Shown here one piece after another: positions 1 to 10,378 of a stretch of DNA of 22,443 bases. The translations under genes were made by a program, and so were the position numbers. Within the stretch, counting starts at the first letter, position 1. Every line of letters starts with the position of its first letter. The notes beneath the pieces were generated by a model. That model was not told where the DNA came from. It did no database searches and worked only from the letters and a program-made list of their open reading frames with translations. The DNA comes from Haplosporangium gracile (taxonomy: Eukaryota; Mortierellomycota; Mortierellomycetes; Mortierellales; Mortierellaceae), in the NCBI GenBank assembly GCA_015499985.1, contig JAAAUF010000504.1, forward strand, positions 1 to 22,443, read 5' to 3'.

Positions 1-363
1 AAAAAAAAAAGTAAATGTTGGCTCCGTTTTTATGTTCTTTCTAAAAAGATTTAAAAAGGATAAGAGAGCATAGCGTAACCGGTAGACAGTTATAACAACT
101 CCTCTTATTATTTTCCTTTTTGACATCTTCAAAGTAAAAAAGAGGGAGTGCAGGCGGATGGAGAGCAATGTATAGCCGTTTACATAGAACGGCAGTAGAC
201 CTTTGTCAGATAACGCATTAAGAAAAAAAAAAGAAGGGAGCGAATTAATAGTTTGTATGATCTTGGTTCGATTGATTTTTGTCGCATCGGTTTGGATCCT
301 TTGTCTGTTTTCTTTCGTGGTTATTGCGGCCGGTCACTAACGATTAACGACAATGTTAGCTAT

Positions 364-384
364 GGTGGTGGTGGTGGTGGTGGT
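364..384. repeat. (GGT)7 microsatellite
   Basis: Seven tandem GGT units. Only a weak short open frame crosses it, giving a glycine run. Confidence 0.9.
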
Positions 385-562
385 TGCATGATGGATGTAC
401 ACTGCCAACTGAGAGGAAAGAGAGAGAGAGACTAGGAGACCCTCTAAATCTGACAGTAAGGAGCAGTAATCGCGTTTGTCTAGGAGAATTCTATTTGAAA
501 ACAACACTGCGATTCCACTGCACGCTAAGTGAATGGTGGTCGTATGAGGGTCAAATCCAACC

Positions 563-578
563 GTTCGTTCGTTCGTTC
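563..578. repeat. (GTTC)4 microsatellite
   Basis: Four perfect GTTC units, with a further imperfect TTCGTTC just downstream. Confidence 0.85.
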
Positions 579-681
579 CTTTCGTTCACTTTTCATCTGA
601 TATCTGCTATCTCGAATCAACTACGAATAATAACCGCCACAGGATCATTCCTTCCGCGGACCTAGTAATCGTATCAGCTGA

Positions 682-706
682 AGAGAGAGGAGAGAGAGAG
701 AGAGAG
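682..706. repeat. (AG)n microsatellite
   Basis: An AG dinucleotide run with one interruption, in gene-free sequence. Confidence 0.85.
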
Positions 707-866
707 TCATGATTGACATCGTTCGTAGTCAAAATCAAAGTAAGCGATCAAAATTCGTTCTTTTTAGCCGTTGCAGCAACCCACAAACATCCCAAAGGCT
801 TAGCGTTAACAACGTAAAAATCAAATACAAAATCTAAAAGGTGGTCATTATTTTGTGTAAAAATAT

Positions 867-2619
867 CTAGTATTGAGGAAGTTTGACGACCATGCCCTCT
901 AATTCTGGCTGAATCTTGATCTGACAACCCAGACGGGAGATATCCTCCTTGCGCCCAACCGCATACTCTAGCATATCCTCCTCTGCATCCGTGACAGCGG
1001 TCAGCCGTGCGATGAATGGAGGCTCAATGTATACATGGCAAGTGGCGCATTCTAATAAGACCATCGATGAAAAATAGTATTAGCGAGATATATTTTTTCC
1101 TTATTCACTATAACATCGATTCTTCGCAAGTAAATGTTTTTCTCATCCTGTATATAAAGGACTTACCCAGCTGGCCGCCGCAGGTACATTCGAGTGCTTG
1201 GTAGACACCGTGACGACTGGGGTCCTTATCCTTGACAATGTCCAGAATGCGTTCGCCGATCTTGGCATCAATCTCTGTCCTGACCTTTTGGAACGTCTCA
1301 AAAATAATCTTGACTCTCTGGGGCTCCTCAGCACTACTACCACCAGCCTGGGAAGTCGAGGGCTTGTTGGACTCGATCGACACAGCATTGACCTGCTCCT
1401 TTAATCCATCATCCTCGTAGAGCTCCTCGCCAGGGGCGGAGAACAATCCACGCGGCTGCTCATCCTGCTCCTGCTGCTGATTCTTTGGGGAAGGCCAAAC
1501 CATCCTTGACTTTTGCTTCTCCAGAACCTGCTCGTACAACTTCAACTGCTCCTGCTTGTTCATCCCGATCCGCCCTCTCCATTTGTCAATCATGACCGGA
1601 TCTGCCGTCTTCTCCCTGACACCTCCTGCAATCCCGCCATTCGCCAGTGCATCAAACAAGATCTGCTGAGCATCATTCGAGTCCAGTTCCGAGAGATTGC
1701 CGTGCCAGTCTCCTGAGGGGTACATGATGGTGTTGGGTGCATACTTGTGTCCTCCGATATGACTAACTCCATAGATCTTGACAGAGTTGGTCAGTCCCGT
1801 CATCTGGACCATATCCTTCAGGATCTTGAACATGTCTCCTCCACGCTCACCACACTTGCAATCACGCGATCCGTGAATGCAGACCAAGACCGCACTGGGC
1901 TCCTTGACCAACTGAACCGTCACAGGCTCGCCACTTCCTGGGACCAATTCTGTCGTCCATTTGTCGTCATCGCAATTGGCTTCCTGGATCTGTTTCTCCA
2001 ATGCGGGGCGGAGGGTGCCAATGGGATGTTCCTCCAAGTACCGAGAGAGATCCCGAAACGCTTCTGCGCGGACGCCGATGAACTTGACATTGTCGGGAAA
2101 GAGGATCAGATCGTGTCGAGGACCCTTTGTAAGGAGTGCATTTTCTTGTGCGGGTTCAGACCCATCCTCAACCCAATTGACCTTGACTTCCTGGCCACGG
2201 ACAGCGGTCAAGAGAAGGTTGTGGTAAGGGTCTGCGAGCTCGGGTTTCTTGACCCAGTTCTTGGACTCGACACCTGTACAGATCACGAGGTGACGTTTGT
2301 ATGCAGGTGCTGAGCCTTGGATCGGTTCCTCCTCCTGTTGTCCTGCTGCTGCGCTATTGTTGTAGCGAGAAGTTGTTGTGGAAAAGGTACGGGAAGAAGA
2401 GAGCGGGTAGGAATGGGCGTAAGAGGAGAGTGCTCTGACGGTGAATGTCAAAGTTGTTCTAGAAATATGGATTCCATTGCGGACGGAAGATCTGGCTGTA
2501 GGGAATTGAATGAGCGATGGAGGATGGGTGACATGAGCATGAGTTGACCGTGAGACTCGAGAGATCAGTCCGGCGTGCCCTGGTTTTGGGAGTGCTGCTA
2601 TCCGGTAAGCGATCGACAT
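867..2619 (-). CDS. Apd1/Aim32-like domain fused to adrenodoxin-type ferredoxin
   Basis: Two exons, 1167-2619 and 867-1051, joined across a 115-bp GTAAGT...TTAG intron, give 545 aa. The start at 2619 is the first in-frame ATG. Residues 1-100 are rich in R, S and T with almost no acidic residues and contain RTFSTTTSR, as expected of a mitochondrial presequence. Residues about 106-330 match the sucrase/ferredoxin-like (thioredoxin-fold) family of yeast Apd1 and Aim32. They carry CKC (C254, C256) and HIGGH (H287, H291), the pattern of the family's bis-Cys/bis-His [2Fe-2S] site. A charged Q/E-rich linker follows. Residues 436-545 match adrenodoxin-type ferredoxins: splicing rebuilds C480-x5-C486-x2-C489 with C527 in LGCQI, and the end reads MVVKLPQY. 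The intron falls inside the cluster loop, so the two domains sit in one gene. Probable role: mitochondrial redox or electron transfer (inference). The fusion is the odd point. Confidence 0.85.
1052..1166 (-). other. Intron inside the ferredoxin cluster loop
   Basis: Donor GTAAGT, acceptor TTAG. It splits a Glu codon between CGGQL and CATCHVY. Removing it restores the C-x5-C-x2-C spacing, which supports both boundaries and the fusion. Confidence 0.85.
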
Positions 2620-3019
2620 TGTTTGTTCTTGTTGTGTTTGTTGATCCTGTTGGTCAAGGAGGGTGAAGGTGGAATTTCGGAGAAGTGATTGCGGAGATAA
2701 ACAAAAGAGAAAGGGAGCAAAGGAAAGTCGGCCGCTATTTGTAGTTTTTTGCACGGAGGAAATCAGATAAGGTTTTTTCCTTTCTTGGACCTCCCCAGCG
2801 CCCAGATGCTACGGAATTTCTTTTAGGCACCGATGGCGTCGTTCCAGACTGGCGGGAGAATGCTTTATTTATTATGATGATAACGAGACGAGAACTACAG
2901 TTGCATACAAGGGATCAGATAGGATTCTTTTACTTCAATGGATCGTTACAGTGACCATGGGTAATCAATTGGCAACGGAGCTTTTTTTCAGTGGCATCGT
3001 CCTCTGAGCGAATGCTTTC

Positions 3020-3025
3020 TTTATT
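3020..3025 (-). terminator. Poly(A) signal for the Prm10/ThrE gene
   Basis: AATAAA on the minus strand, about 60 nt downstream of the stop codon at 3084. Confidence 0.5.
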
Positions 3026-3083
3026 ATTAATTCTAGTACAGGCGAAAGGGTATATGAGAGTGGAGCTGAAGAATGAGGGCGAT

Positions 3084-5633
3084 CTAAAAGTTTATGAAGG
3101 TGCTCTTGCGCCAAAAGGGATAAACAACCAACGCCGACAAGAACACGCCAAGAGTAATAGCAACCGCGACATTAATCATCGTCAACACAAACGAAAACCC
3201 TTGAGATGGATCACTCCCAATGATCGCTAGAATACCACGTACTCCCACACTCCCAGGAACAAGCAACAGGACACCACTCAGCAGGGGTACATAACTCAAC
3301 TGACCTGTGACACGACCATAGAGTTGGCCTGTGACACCGACCGCGAATGCAGCGATGGCTGCTGTGATCTGGGGTCCACTCTTGAGGAATAGGGTAAGGA
3401 CAAGACCGACAGATGTGACAAGGGTCATGCCAAACCATTGGCGAAGATGGGCGTTGAAAACAATGTTGATCGATGCTGAGACTGCGGGGTAGATGAGGAA
3501 GTACCACCAACGGTTGATCGAGTGTCTGCATGCCTCGGGCGAAGCAGGCTCAGTGTGTCCTGAAACCTATTTGTCAAGGCAAAAAAAAAGAGGGGAGGGG
3601 GGAGGGAGGGATATGAGTAAAGTTAACAACAAATAAAGACGCAGGATTCAGATGCATCAGACAACACGACCAAGACTCCCAAAACTTACATATCCCCAAA
3701 GCTCAGCGCCAATTGTGAGTCCGAAGCCGAGAAAGAAGGCATACATGAGTGCATAGAACATCCTCACGGCGCCCGAAACAATGTTCCTGCAGGACAGCTC
3801 CATAATAGCCTGAGTCAACAACAAACCAGGCAACAACACCACCACACCGGCCAAGGCAACCGCTTCAAAGCAGACCCGATCTCCAAAAGACTTTGCCAAG
3901 AACCCGACCAAGATACTCGCCGTGATCTCAAAGACGTTTCCATAGACCGGGAACCTAGACGCAATCACACCAAGGACACCGACCATCAGTCCACAGAATC
4001 CAGCCAATGCCATATCATACCATCCACCACCAAACGCCAGAGGTGCAACAAAGGCAGAGGATCCCAACCATCCCAACAGTGTCAACCATAATGGGAAAAT
4101 AGGTGGCTCCAAGGTGACCTTCTCTAGGTCCCTGTTGGCCTCCTCAACACTCTCGCCTCGGAGAACCGCCAGTGCAATCTTGTGGACCTGTGCCAGTTTG
4201 TTCATATCCATGCCCTGAGAACAGCGCAGATGGCGAGTGTCGCTTGTGTGGGTCTCTGGATCACTGAAAGAGATGGTCATTAAACCAGGCAACAGCGCGA
4301 ACGAGGCGTCGATGTCCATCTTTCTGGCCAGGAGAGCGCACGTCTCCTCGATTCGGTGGGCCGGAGCTCCATAGAGGATCAAAGACTTTGCCATCATGAT
4401 CAGGAATGACTGTCGAGTCAGGATGTCGGCAATGTCACGGTGAATGCTCCTGTGGTCTGTCGCCGCCCCCTTGACACTGCGTCCCGACTTATGTTTCCGC
4501 TGTTGCTGTGGATCTCGTTCAAAGACTGTGGAGTTCCGTGGAGAGACTCTAGGTGTGGTGGTGACGGAGGGCGGGGCACTGTCTCTCAGGCTGGTCATGG
4601 AGTTGTTGCGGGAGGTAGCACGATAGTAGAAGCCCTTCTTAGTCTTTTTGAGAGCCGTAGAGTTCTTGTTGGTCGTCGAAGGAGATCGAGAGGGAGGAGA
4701 GTCAGTTGTGGCAGCAGCAGCAACAGCGGCGGCTTCACTCCGCTGGAGCTTAAGGAGTTGGCTGAGGATACCACCCTTAGGTTTGCGGCGGCGGAGACTC
4801 TCTGGAGGATCGATCTTGTCGAGATCGACAGGATCAAAACGGGTATGCTTCTCGTCCGGGTGTTTTTCGGCGTCTGGTGTATCCTGAACTATCTTGGCGT
4901 CATACTCGTTGTCACTGATATTCTCCAGCGCCAATTGATTCATGTTCGACTCTAGATCCAGGACGACAGCATCTTGATGACGAACCCGACCTGTGATGAC
5001 TCTTTTCAGCGAACCCAAAGAGATACCACCACTATTACTGCCGGATACATCGGTTGGCGCAACAGCAGCGGCAGCAGAGCCAGAGCCAGAACCAGAGGCG
5101 CCACTGGCATCGTTATGGCTATGATGAGGATGACTTGAGAGATCCTCCATCAGGATCTTGGACGGTCGACGCTTGGCAGCAGCATGGACCTGGGAAAGCG
5201 TGGGCAAGGGGACGGTTCCGGAAAAGGATCCGACAAGTCCAGGGTCTTCAATGGCTCTGGCAAATCGCTCGACTCCAAGACTTAGCTTTTGCAACTCAGC
5301 TGTGGGGGTCCCCAAGGGAGTATCCTCGGGGGTCGATGAAGGAGACCCTGCAGGACTGAATGGATTGATCGGTTCTAGCGGGCCTGGAAATCTCTTGGAC
5401 GACGACGAGGGGAGAGCGAAACCTGAGGATGCACCCCCTGCATGTACTTGCTGCTGGAACTGTTGTTGCTGTTGCTGCAGTGAGATCATGTGGGACGAGT
5501 GTGCTTGAGAGACGACCGGGCTGGTAATGGTAGCGGCATCTTGGAGAGGATCTTGATTGATGAGAGGACAAGGAAGTGTGGCTTCGGAGCGATCTTGATA
5601 GTTTCCCATCGAGCTAGTGGATTGATCTGCCAT
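3084..5633 (-). CDS. Prm10/ThrE family multi-pass membrane protein
   Basis: Exons 3690-5633 and 3084-3566, joined across a 123-bp GTAAGT...ATAG intron, encode 808 aa. The start at 5633 is the first in-frame ATG. Residues 1-400 are low-complexity (Q, S, P, G, basic) and probably disordered and cytosolic. Residues about 405-640 form the ThrE/DUF1212 half: a soluble segment with YGAPAHRIEETC, then hydrophobic helices. Residues 670-800 form the second ThrE half, with VPLLSGVLLLVPGSVGVRG and a final span before FWRKSTFINF. The family includes bacterial threonine/serine exporter ThrE and yeast pheromone-regulated Prm10; the fungal substrate is not established. The N-terminal extension is typical of fungal members. 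Exon 2 depends on the TAG acceptor before GTTTCAGG; the neighbouring CAG would put a stop in frame. Confidence 0.88.
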
Positions 5634-5639
5634 TGTCTG

Positions 5640-6511
5640 TCCTGTGTGAATGAAAGGGTAAGGTGAGGTGATTTGTAAGAGGGTGGAGGGAGGGAAGGAG
5701 TTGCAAAGGTGGAGAGGAGGGGGAGGGCTGAAGGAGTGAAGAAAAAAAAAAAGACGAATGGCGAGCAAAACGGCTCTTTTTGATGTTCTGTTGGCCCCTA
5801 CAACTTAAGAGGTAGTCTGGGTGTATGTGTCAACGACCAAGGACAAGGATTGTGAAAGAGAAGGTTCAGAAACTAATAGGCTTTTTTAGACTTTTTTTTT
5901 CTTTCTTCATACTCTCGATCTGTACGAGAGAAGGACGAAGGACAAAAGAAAAGAGGTTGTTTCTCAAACGATTATTGGTCACACATCCTCCTGCAGAAGC
6001 ACGCCTGTCGCCAGGGCGGAAGAGACGGAGTGCCAAAGAGGAATGAACACAAGCGGATGCCCAAAAAGAAGGAGGAAATGAAGGAAAATGAGCCTTCTGA
6101 ACGTTGTGTGGTGTGAGGGCAGTGCCTCTCAATCGATCGCAAGGAGTTTGGTTTGCTGGATATGAGCGCATTTTGACAGCACACCCTATGGACAAACAAA
6201 CACATCCTTATCCTCTCCCCCTTCCCTCGTGAAGGCCACGCCCTCTTGCAAACAAACAAAACAACCTCTTAACCCATCCGCCTTCCTTGCTGTTGAGAAT
6301 GATACCTTGAACCCAGCGGCGTCACGGAAAGGGAATGTCATTCATCACTCTCTGGAATGGAATTCTCATTTGTGGCTTTTTTTTTTCTTTTTTTTTCCGA
6401 TCTCATGACTCCATGGAACGATTCTTGACACCAATTTTTTGAACTTGTTCTCTCCCTGACCCCGAACCCCGCATTCTTTTCTCTTCAAACAACAACAACC
6501 CCAACGCAAAT
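5640..6511. other. Divergent intergenic region
   Basis: It lies between the heads of the leftward Prm10/ThrE gene and the rightward cobalamin gene, so it should hold both promoters. It contains T-rich and CT-rich tracts, including two T runs at 6378-6396. The open frames inside have no recognisable motifs. I see no gene. Confidence 0.6.
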
Positions 6512-7746
6512 ATGTTTTCCAACGCGTTTCGATCGACAGCGCAGTTGCGTGCAGGTGCTTGCTCCTTCTCTACCACGAGGTACGCACACGTCTTGCATCC
6601 TCGTATCAGTTTACCTATCCACTGCATAAGATGTTTCCTTGCAGCAGCTGATTGACCCCTCACTCGCGTCACCATTATTATCCGAAATTAGACTACTCCT
6701 TGCGGGAAGACCCAAGATCTACACAAAGACAGGCGATAAGGGAACATCGGCTCTATTCACAGGCGAACGTAGACCAAAAGACGATGTAGTCTTTGATGCT
6801 CTTGGTAACTGGTCTTGAAAAAATGCACAAATGCTGTTACCCCTACTCCTGCTCCCCAAAAATATTCACACGCTTTTTAGCAACTTGATCATGACAATTG
6901 GATCCCGTCCGTTTTATTTACTACCCATCTGCTTACGACTTTTTTCGATTGTAATTTTTTTTTCTATAGGAACCAACGATGAACTGTCGTCTTCTATTGG
7001 GTATGTTACTACATTTCTACGTGCAACGGTCCGGTGGTAACCACAAACTCGTATCCTGCTTCATCCTCTTTTCCCTGAATACCAACCTTGTAACTGCTAT
7101 GCTTTGTTATTTGATCATGATCGCATACAATAGTTTAGCTCGCGAGTTCTGTCTGGACCAAGGCGAAGGCGTCAAGGGCATCGTAGGCCAATTGGAACAG
7201 ATCCAATGCCTATTACAGGATGTGGGATCCAACATTGCAACGCCTCGCGACTCTGCCACTGCACCTCGGTTGGCCCGCACAGAGTTCGATGCTGACGGTC
7301 AACATGTTGAAGACCTTGAGATTTGGATTGATGCCATGGACCAGGAATTACCTCCGCTGACTAATTTCATCTTGCCCGTAACGTATCGTCGTTCATACTT
7401 GTTTTGACCATAGCAACTGTATTTTGTGATACATCACTGACTTGGCGATCAAGCCGATCAATTAATTTGAACCCATCAACGTCTTTCAAATCAATAGTCG
7501 GGTGGAAAGGCGGCAGCAGCGTTGCATGTGGCGAGGTCTGTGAGTCGTCGCACAGAGAGGATGGTCGTGCCTCTGGCTCAGGAACAAAGAGTCGACAGGA
7601 GTGTTGCAATCTACTTGAACCGACTCAGCGACTATCTCTTCACATCTGGTCGATATGCAGCCATGAAAGCAGGTCGTCAAGAGGTTGTGTACAAGAAGCC
7701 TAGAGCACCACGTGTCAAGAAGACCACCTCTGTTTCCGGGGAATAA
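6512..7746 (+). CDS. MMAB: Mitochondrial corrinoid (cob(I)alamin) adenosyltransferase, PduO/MMAB type
   Basis: Five exons (6512-6579, 6692-6804, 6970-7000, 7134-7377, 7498-7746) give 234 aa. The enzyme moves adenosyl from ATP onto cob(I)alamin to make coenzyme B12, the cofactor of methylmalonyl-CoA mutase. Residues 1-29 look like a mitochondrial presequence ([15 protein letters not shown]). The N-terminal ATP-binding motif is [12 protein letters not shown] (31-42), followed by [11 protein letters not shown] (61-71). The family signature [20 protein letters not shown] starts at 153, with R169, R170 and E172 in the usual ATP/cobalamin positions, then [15 protein letters not shown] (193-206). 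Length is normal for the family. The first intron must use the TTAG at 6688-6691: the tempting GCAG at 6641-6644 puts TGA in frame. The tail is basic. The stop codon overlaps an AATAAA. Confidence 0.93.
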
Positions 7747-7747
7747 A
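7742..7747 (+). terminator. Poly(A) signal overlapping the MMAB stop codon
   Basis: GAATAAAAAG: the TAA stop (7744-7746) lies within the AATAAA hexamer. The 3' UTR must be short or run into the convergent gene. Confidence 0.45.
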
Positions 7748-7781
7748 AAGACTTGTCGCAAATTGTTCAAGTGATATATCA

Positions 7782-7787
7782 TTTATT
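7782..7787 (-). terminator. Poly(A) signal for the thioesterase gene
   Basis: AATAAA on the minus strand, about 35 nt after the stop at 7821, inside the 74-bp gap between convergent genes. Confidence 0.5.
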
Positions 7788-7820
7788 CAAAATTGATGGC
7801 TCGGAGTATCACATACTCGC

Positions 7821-8855
7821 CTAAGCCTTGGGCTCGGCAGGGATGGTCTCCTTCAAAAAGTTCAACACGTCTCTAATCTCCTGAGGACAAGATCCATGAG
7901 CCAAGTTGCGGTAGGTACTGAACCGGACATCAAACTTGTTCTTCTTGAGCAACTCGACTGACTGCACACCGTACTCGTAACGGACCACCTGGTCGGCATC
8001 TCCATGTCCCCAAAAGATGGGTGTCTTGCGGTTGGCATCCGAGGCCATGTTCACGATCTTCTTATGCAGGGGCAAGTACCCACTCAACGAGACGAAGCCG
8101 GCAAACTTGTATTCGGCAGTCAATCCAGTCAACAAGCCCATAACGCATCCCTGAGAGAAGCCCCCGATGACAATGCGGTTCGCAGGAATGTTGTTCTCCT
8201 CAACCTCCTCACGAATAATCTGCATTACTATTTGTATTGAAGATGCCGAAGAGATATTCCGTGGTTAGAGTATATTCCTGTAGGGAGCTCGCTATGGCAG
8301 TGAGATGTATGCTTTGAGGAGAGAAAGAGCAATTTTGTACCTTGCTGGCGTGACTTGAGCATGCCCGCCTCGTCCTGATCGGTATCGATGGTCGACAAAG
8401 CCTTGATGTCGTACCAGGAGGGCATGGCCATGCCATAGTTCAAGGTCACTGGCATATCGGGAGCGTTGGGGAAGATGAACTTGACATGGGGCAAATGTTT
8501 TCCAAGCTATTTTAGATACGGGTGATGGATGTTGTAAGATATTGAGCCGAATATACAATTTTGCATCAACTGACTGGCAAGTTCTCACTCATTTGTTCAT
8601 ACCTCCTCTCCGACGGGAGCCCTATTAATTCCATGTAAATTGTAAAAGAAAAGTAAAGGAGTGTCAGTTGCCCTTGCTTCAGTTTTAGTATCATGTCATT
8701 CCAACAGTTCACAGGTACGGCATGTTAAATGGGAAAAGAATGACTTGCCAGCCGTGACCAGAGTCTCCAAGTCCGTGGAGGAAGATGACAGTAGCGGAGT
8801 GCTTAGCAGTGGCCTGGTGGACGACTGAAGTCAGCTTCTGGAGAGTGGATGTCAT
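7821..8855 (-). CDS. Acyl-protein thioesterase / lysophospholipase (APT1, LYPLA family)
   Basis: Four exons (8749-8855, 8603-8621, 8341-8506, 7821-8227) give 232 aa, the usual APT1 length. This alpha/beta hydrolase removes palmitate from protein cysteines and can hydrolyse lysophospholipids, in the cytosol. The chain opens with VIFLHGLGDSGHGW (oxyanion-hole region), then the family segment FIFPNAPDMPVTLNYGMAMP. The nucleophile is S122 in GGFSQG, the acid D176 in GHGDADQVV and the base H208 in LAHG. Exon 2 is only 19 nt (APVGEE). Intron 1 has a GC donor (GCAAGT); no GT alternative keeps the frame. Residue 2 is Thr, so the Cys2 palmitoylation site of animal APTs is absent. The gene converges on MMAB and diverges from the orphan gene at 9227. 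Confidence 0.93.
8622..8748 (-). other. GC-AG intron 1 of the acyl-protein thioesterase gene
   Basis: Donor TG|GCAAGT, acceptor ATAG. It rebuilds the Trp codon of GHGW|APVGEE. GCAAGT is the usual context of natural GC donors. Confidence 0.8.
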
Positions 8856-9226
8856 TGCTCAGTGAATGTAGGGTTTGTCGATTAAGGAAGAAGGAACGTT
8901 CAACGGACAGGAACACAACTCTAGGGGTATTGAGTGATACAGCGAACAGTAGTCACGTTTTTCTTTGCAGGACATGCGATCATAGGAAGCTACATCCCAA
9001 AGATCGCGTCTAACCCAACCTAAAACCGCATGAAGAAAAATGTCTCGTCCTCAGAGGCCAAAGTTACGATCCTGCTCAGACGGGCCTCTTTTTTTCTTTT
9101 TTTTTTCTTCTCTTACTCTCTTTATCCTTCAAACTCACCCACATTCTTCACCTCTCTCACCTGCTCTACTGTTCCACATCCACATACCCCACTCTCCCTT
9201 TGACAAATAACTCTTCGTACACAAAC
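8856..9226. promoter_or_regulatory. Bidirectional promoter region
   Basis: A 371-bp head-to-head gap between the thioesterase (-) and the orphan gene (+). The side facing the orphan gene has a strong pyrimidine tract at about 9087-9125, followed by CT/CA-rich leader sequence, which resembles a highly expressed fungal promoter. No specific factor site is recognised. Confidence 0.45.
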
Positions 9227-10378
9227 ATGGATAAGGCCACTCCCCTCTTCATGAGCTTCCTCGACCAGCAGGCTCGCCCCCAAGTCCAAGCAAAGGTCAC
9301 AGAGCAGCTCAGTACCACCAAGGGCGATCTCAAGAACGATCTCCCCAGCACCATCTTGAACTACCTCTCCGACAAGGACGCCCACAACGACGCTGGCGGA
9401 AACTCCATGATCTCTCAACTGATTTCGACCCTCGGCCCCAGCCTCCTTAAATCCGTCTCTTCCGTCACCAATACCACCGTCGATACCACCTCCGAGGGCA
9501 TGGACACCCTCCTCACCAACGGCATCATGAACATTGCCAAGTCCGTCCTCACCCAGAGAGCCACCAACGCCAACGGTGGGCCTCCCGAGACTGGTGGAAT
9601 CAACTTTGATTTTTTGAAGAGCGGAAAGGAAGGCATGGTCAACACTACCATGGCCGCTTCTGAGCCTGTCATCAAGCAGGTCAGTGAGAACATGTCTGCC
9701 AAGCTCTCCTCTGCCATCCCAGGCGCTATTGGAAACGCCCTTCAGAGCATGATGGGTCAGCAGGCTGGTGGTTCTGGTGGTGCCATGGGTATGGCTGCAG
9801 GTTTAATGTCTTTTATAAGCCATGGTAACACAACCGCTCCTGCCAATCCCTCTGGTACTGCTGCCCCCATTGCCGGTGGTAACGAATCCATCCAACAGCT
9901 GTGCCAGAGAATGTTGAGGCCCAATATCGCCACGCTTCTCAGGCCCTACTTGGCCAAGTTTGAGACCCAGATGGTAAGCAGCACAAGTTTTTCTCTCTCG
10001 ACTCTGAACATTGTTTTTCCTTTCAGCTAATCATCAAGATTGCAAAAACAAAAAGGGCGGGTTTTTCTAATACAGCTTTGTACACTTTTCTCTTTCTTCA
10101 TATACTAATAATAGGCCCAGACTTTAGAGAGGGAGCTCCGCGAGAAGGTCTTCTCGTCCGATTACATTAAGGCGACCGTCATGGGCATGCTCACCGGAGG
10201 TAGTCAGAGTGGGACCGGAAAGGGTCTTCTTGGAGGTGTCGTGAACGCCATGATGGGCGGCCACGGTGGTACCAACAACGCCAACAACGCTAACAACGCC
10301 AACGACGGTCAACAAAGCAGTCATGGTTCTGCTTTGAATGCCTTAGGCAATCTTGCTAATTCCTTCTTAAAGAAGTAG
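9227..10378 (+). CDS. Orphan protein, glycine/asparagine-rich C terminus
   Basis: Exons 9227-9973 and 10115-10378, joined across a 141-bp GTAAGC...ATAG intron, give 336 aa. I do not recognise the family. The start is the ATG in ACAAACATGG. Codons end mostly in C, as in the eL33 gene, which suggests strong expression. Residues 1-115 are polar and probably helical (MDKATPLFMSFLDQQ start, SLLKSVSSVTNTT). The middle is Gly/Ala/Met-rich (GGSGGAMGMAAG). A conserved-looking segment, QQLCQRMLRPNIATLLRPYL, ends exon 1 and continues in exon 2 as AQTLERELREKVFSSDYIKA. The tail has Asn-Ala repeats (NNANNANNAND) and ends in SFLKK. There is no signal peptide or clear membrane span. It could be an abundant structural or stress protein, but nothing here fixes a function. 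Confidence 0.75.
10277..10305 (+). repeat. In-frame AAC/GCC repeat coding Asn-Ala tract
   Basis: Tandem AACAACGCC-type units encode NNANNANNAND near the end of the orphan protein. Confidence 0.8.

Larger units (their letters stand above)
1..866. other. Gene-free left flank with simple repeats
   Basis: I see no convincing gene here. The short open frames have no family features and run through simple repeats. The stretch opens with an A homopolymer and carries GGT, GTTC and AG microsatellites, listed separately. The right end is probably 3' flank of the leftward gene ending at 867. Confidence 0.6.

Noticed and set aside
250..290. GGTTCGATT as a tRNA T-loop
   Set aside because: No acceptor, D or anticodon stems could be paired around it.
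1747..2313. 188-codon plus-strand open frame
   Set aside because: It is antisense to the Apd1/Aim32-like exon, whose motifs are clear on the other strand.
4440..4955. 171-codon plus-strand open frame
   Set aside because: It is antisense to the low-complexity part of the Prm10/ThrE coding exon and has an R/G/S-rich shadow composition.
6641..6644. GCAG acceptor for MMAB intron 1
   Set aside because: It gives AGC AGC TGA, an in-frame stop. The TTAG at 6688-6691 restores the frame into [10 protein letters not shown].
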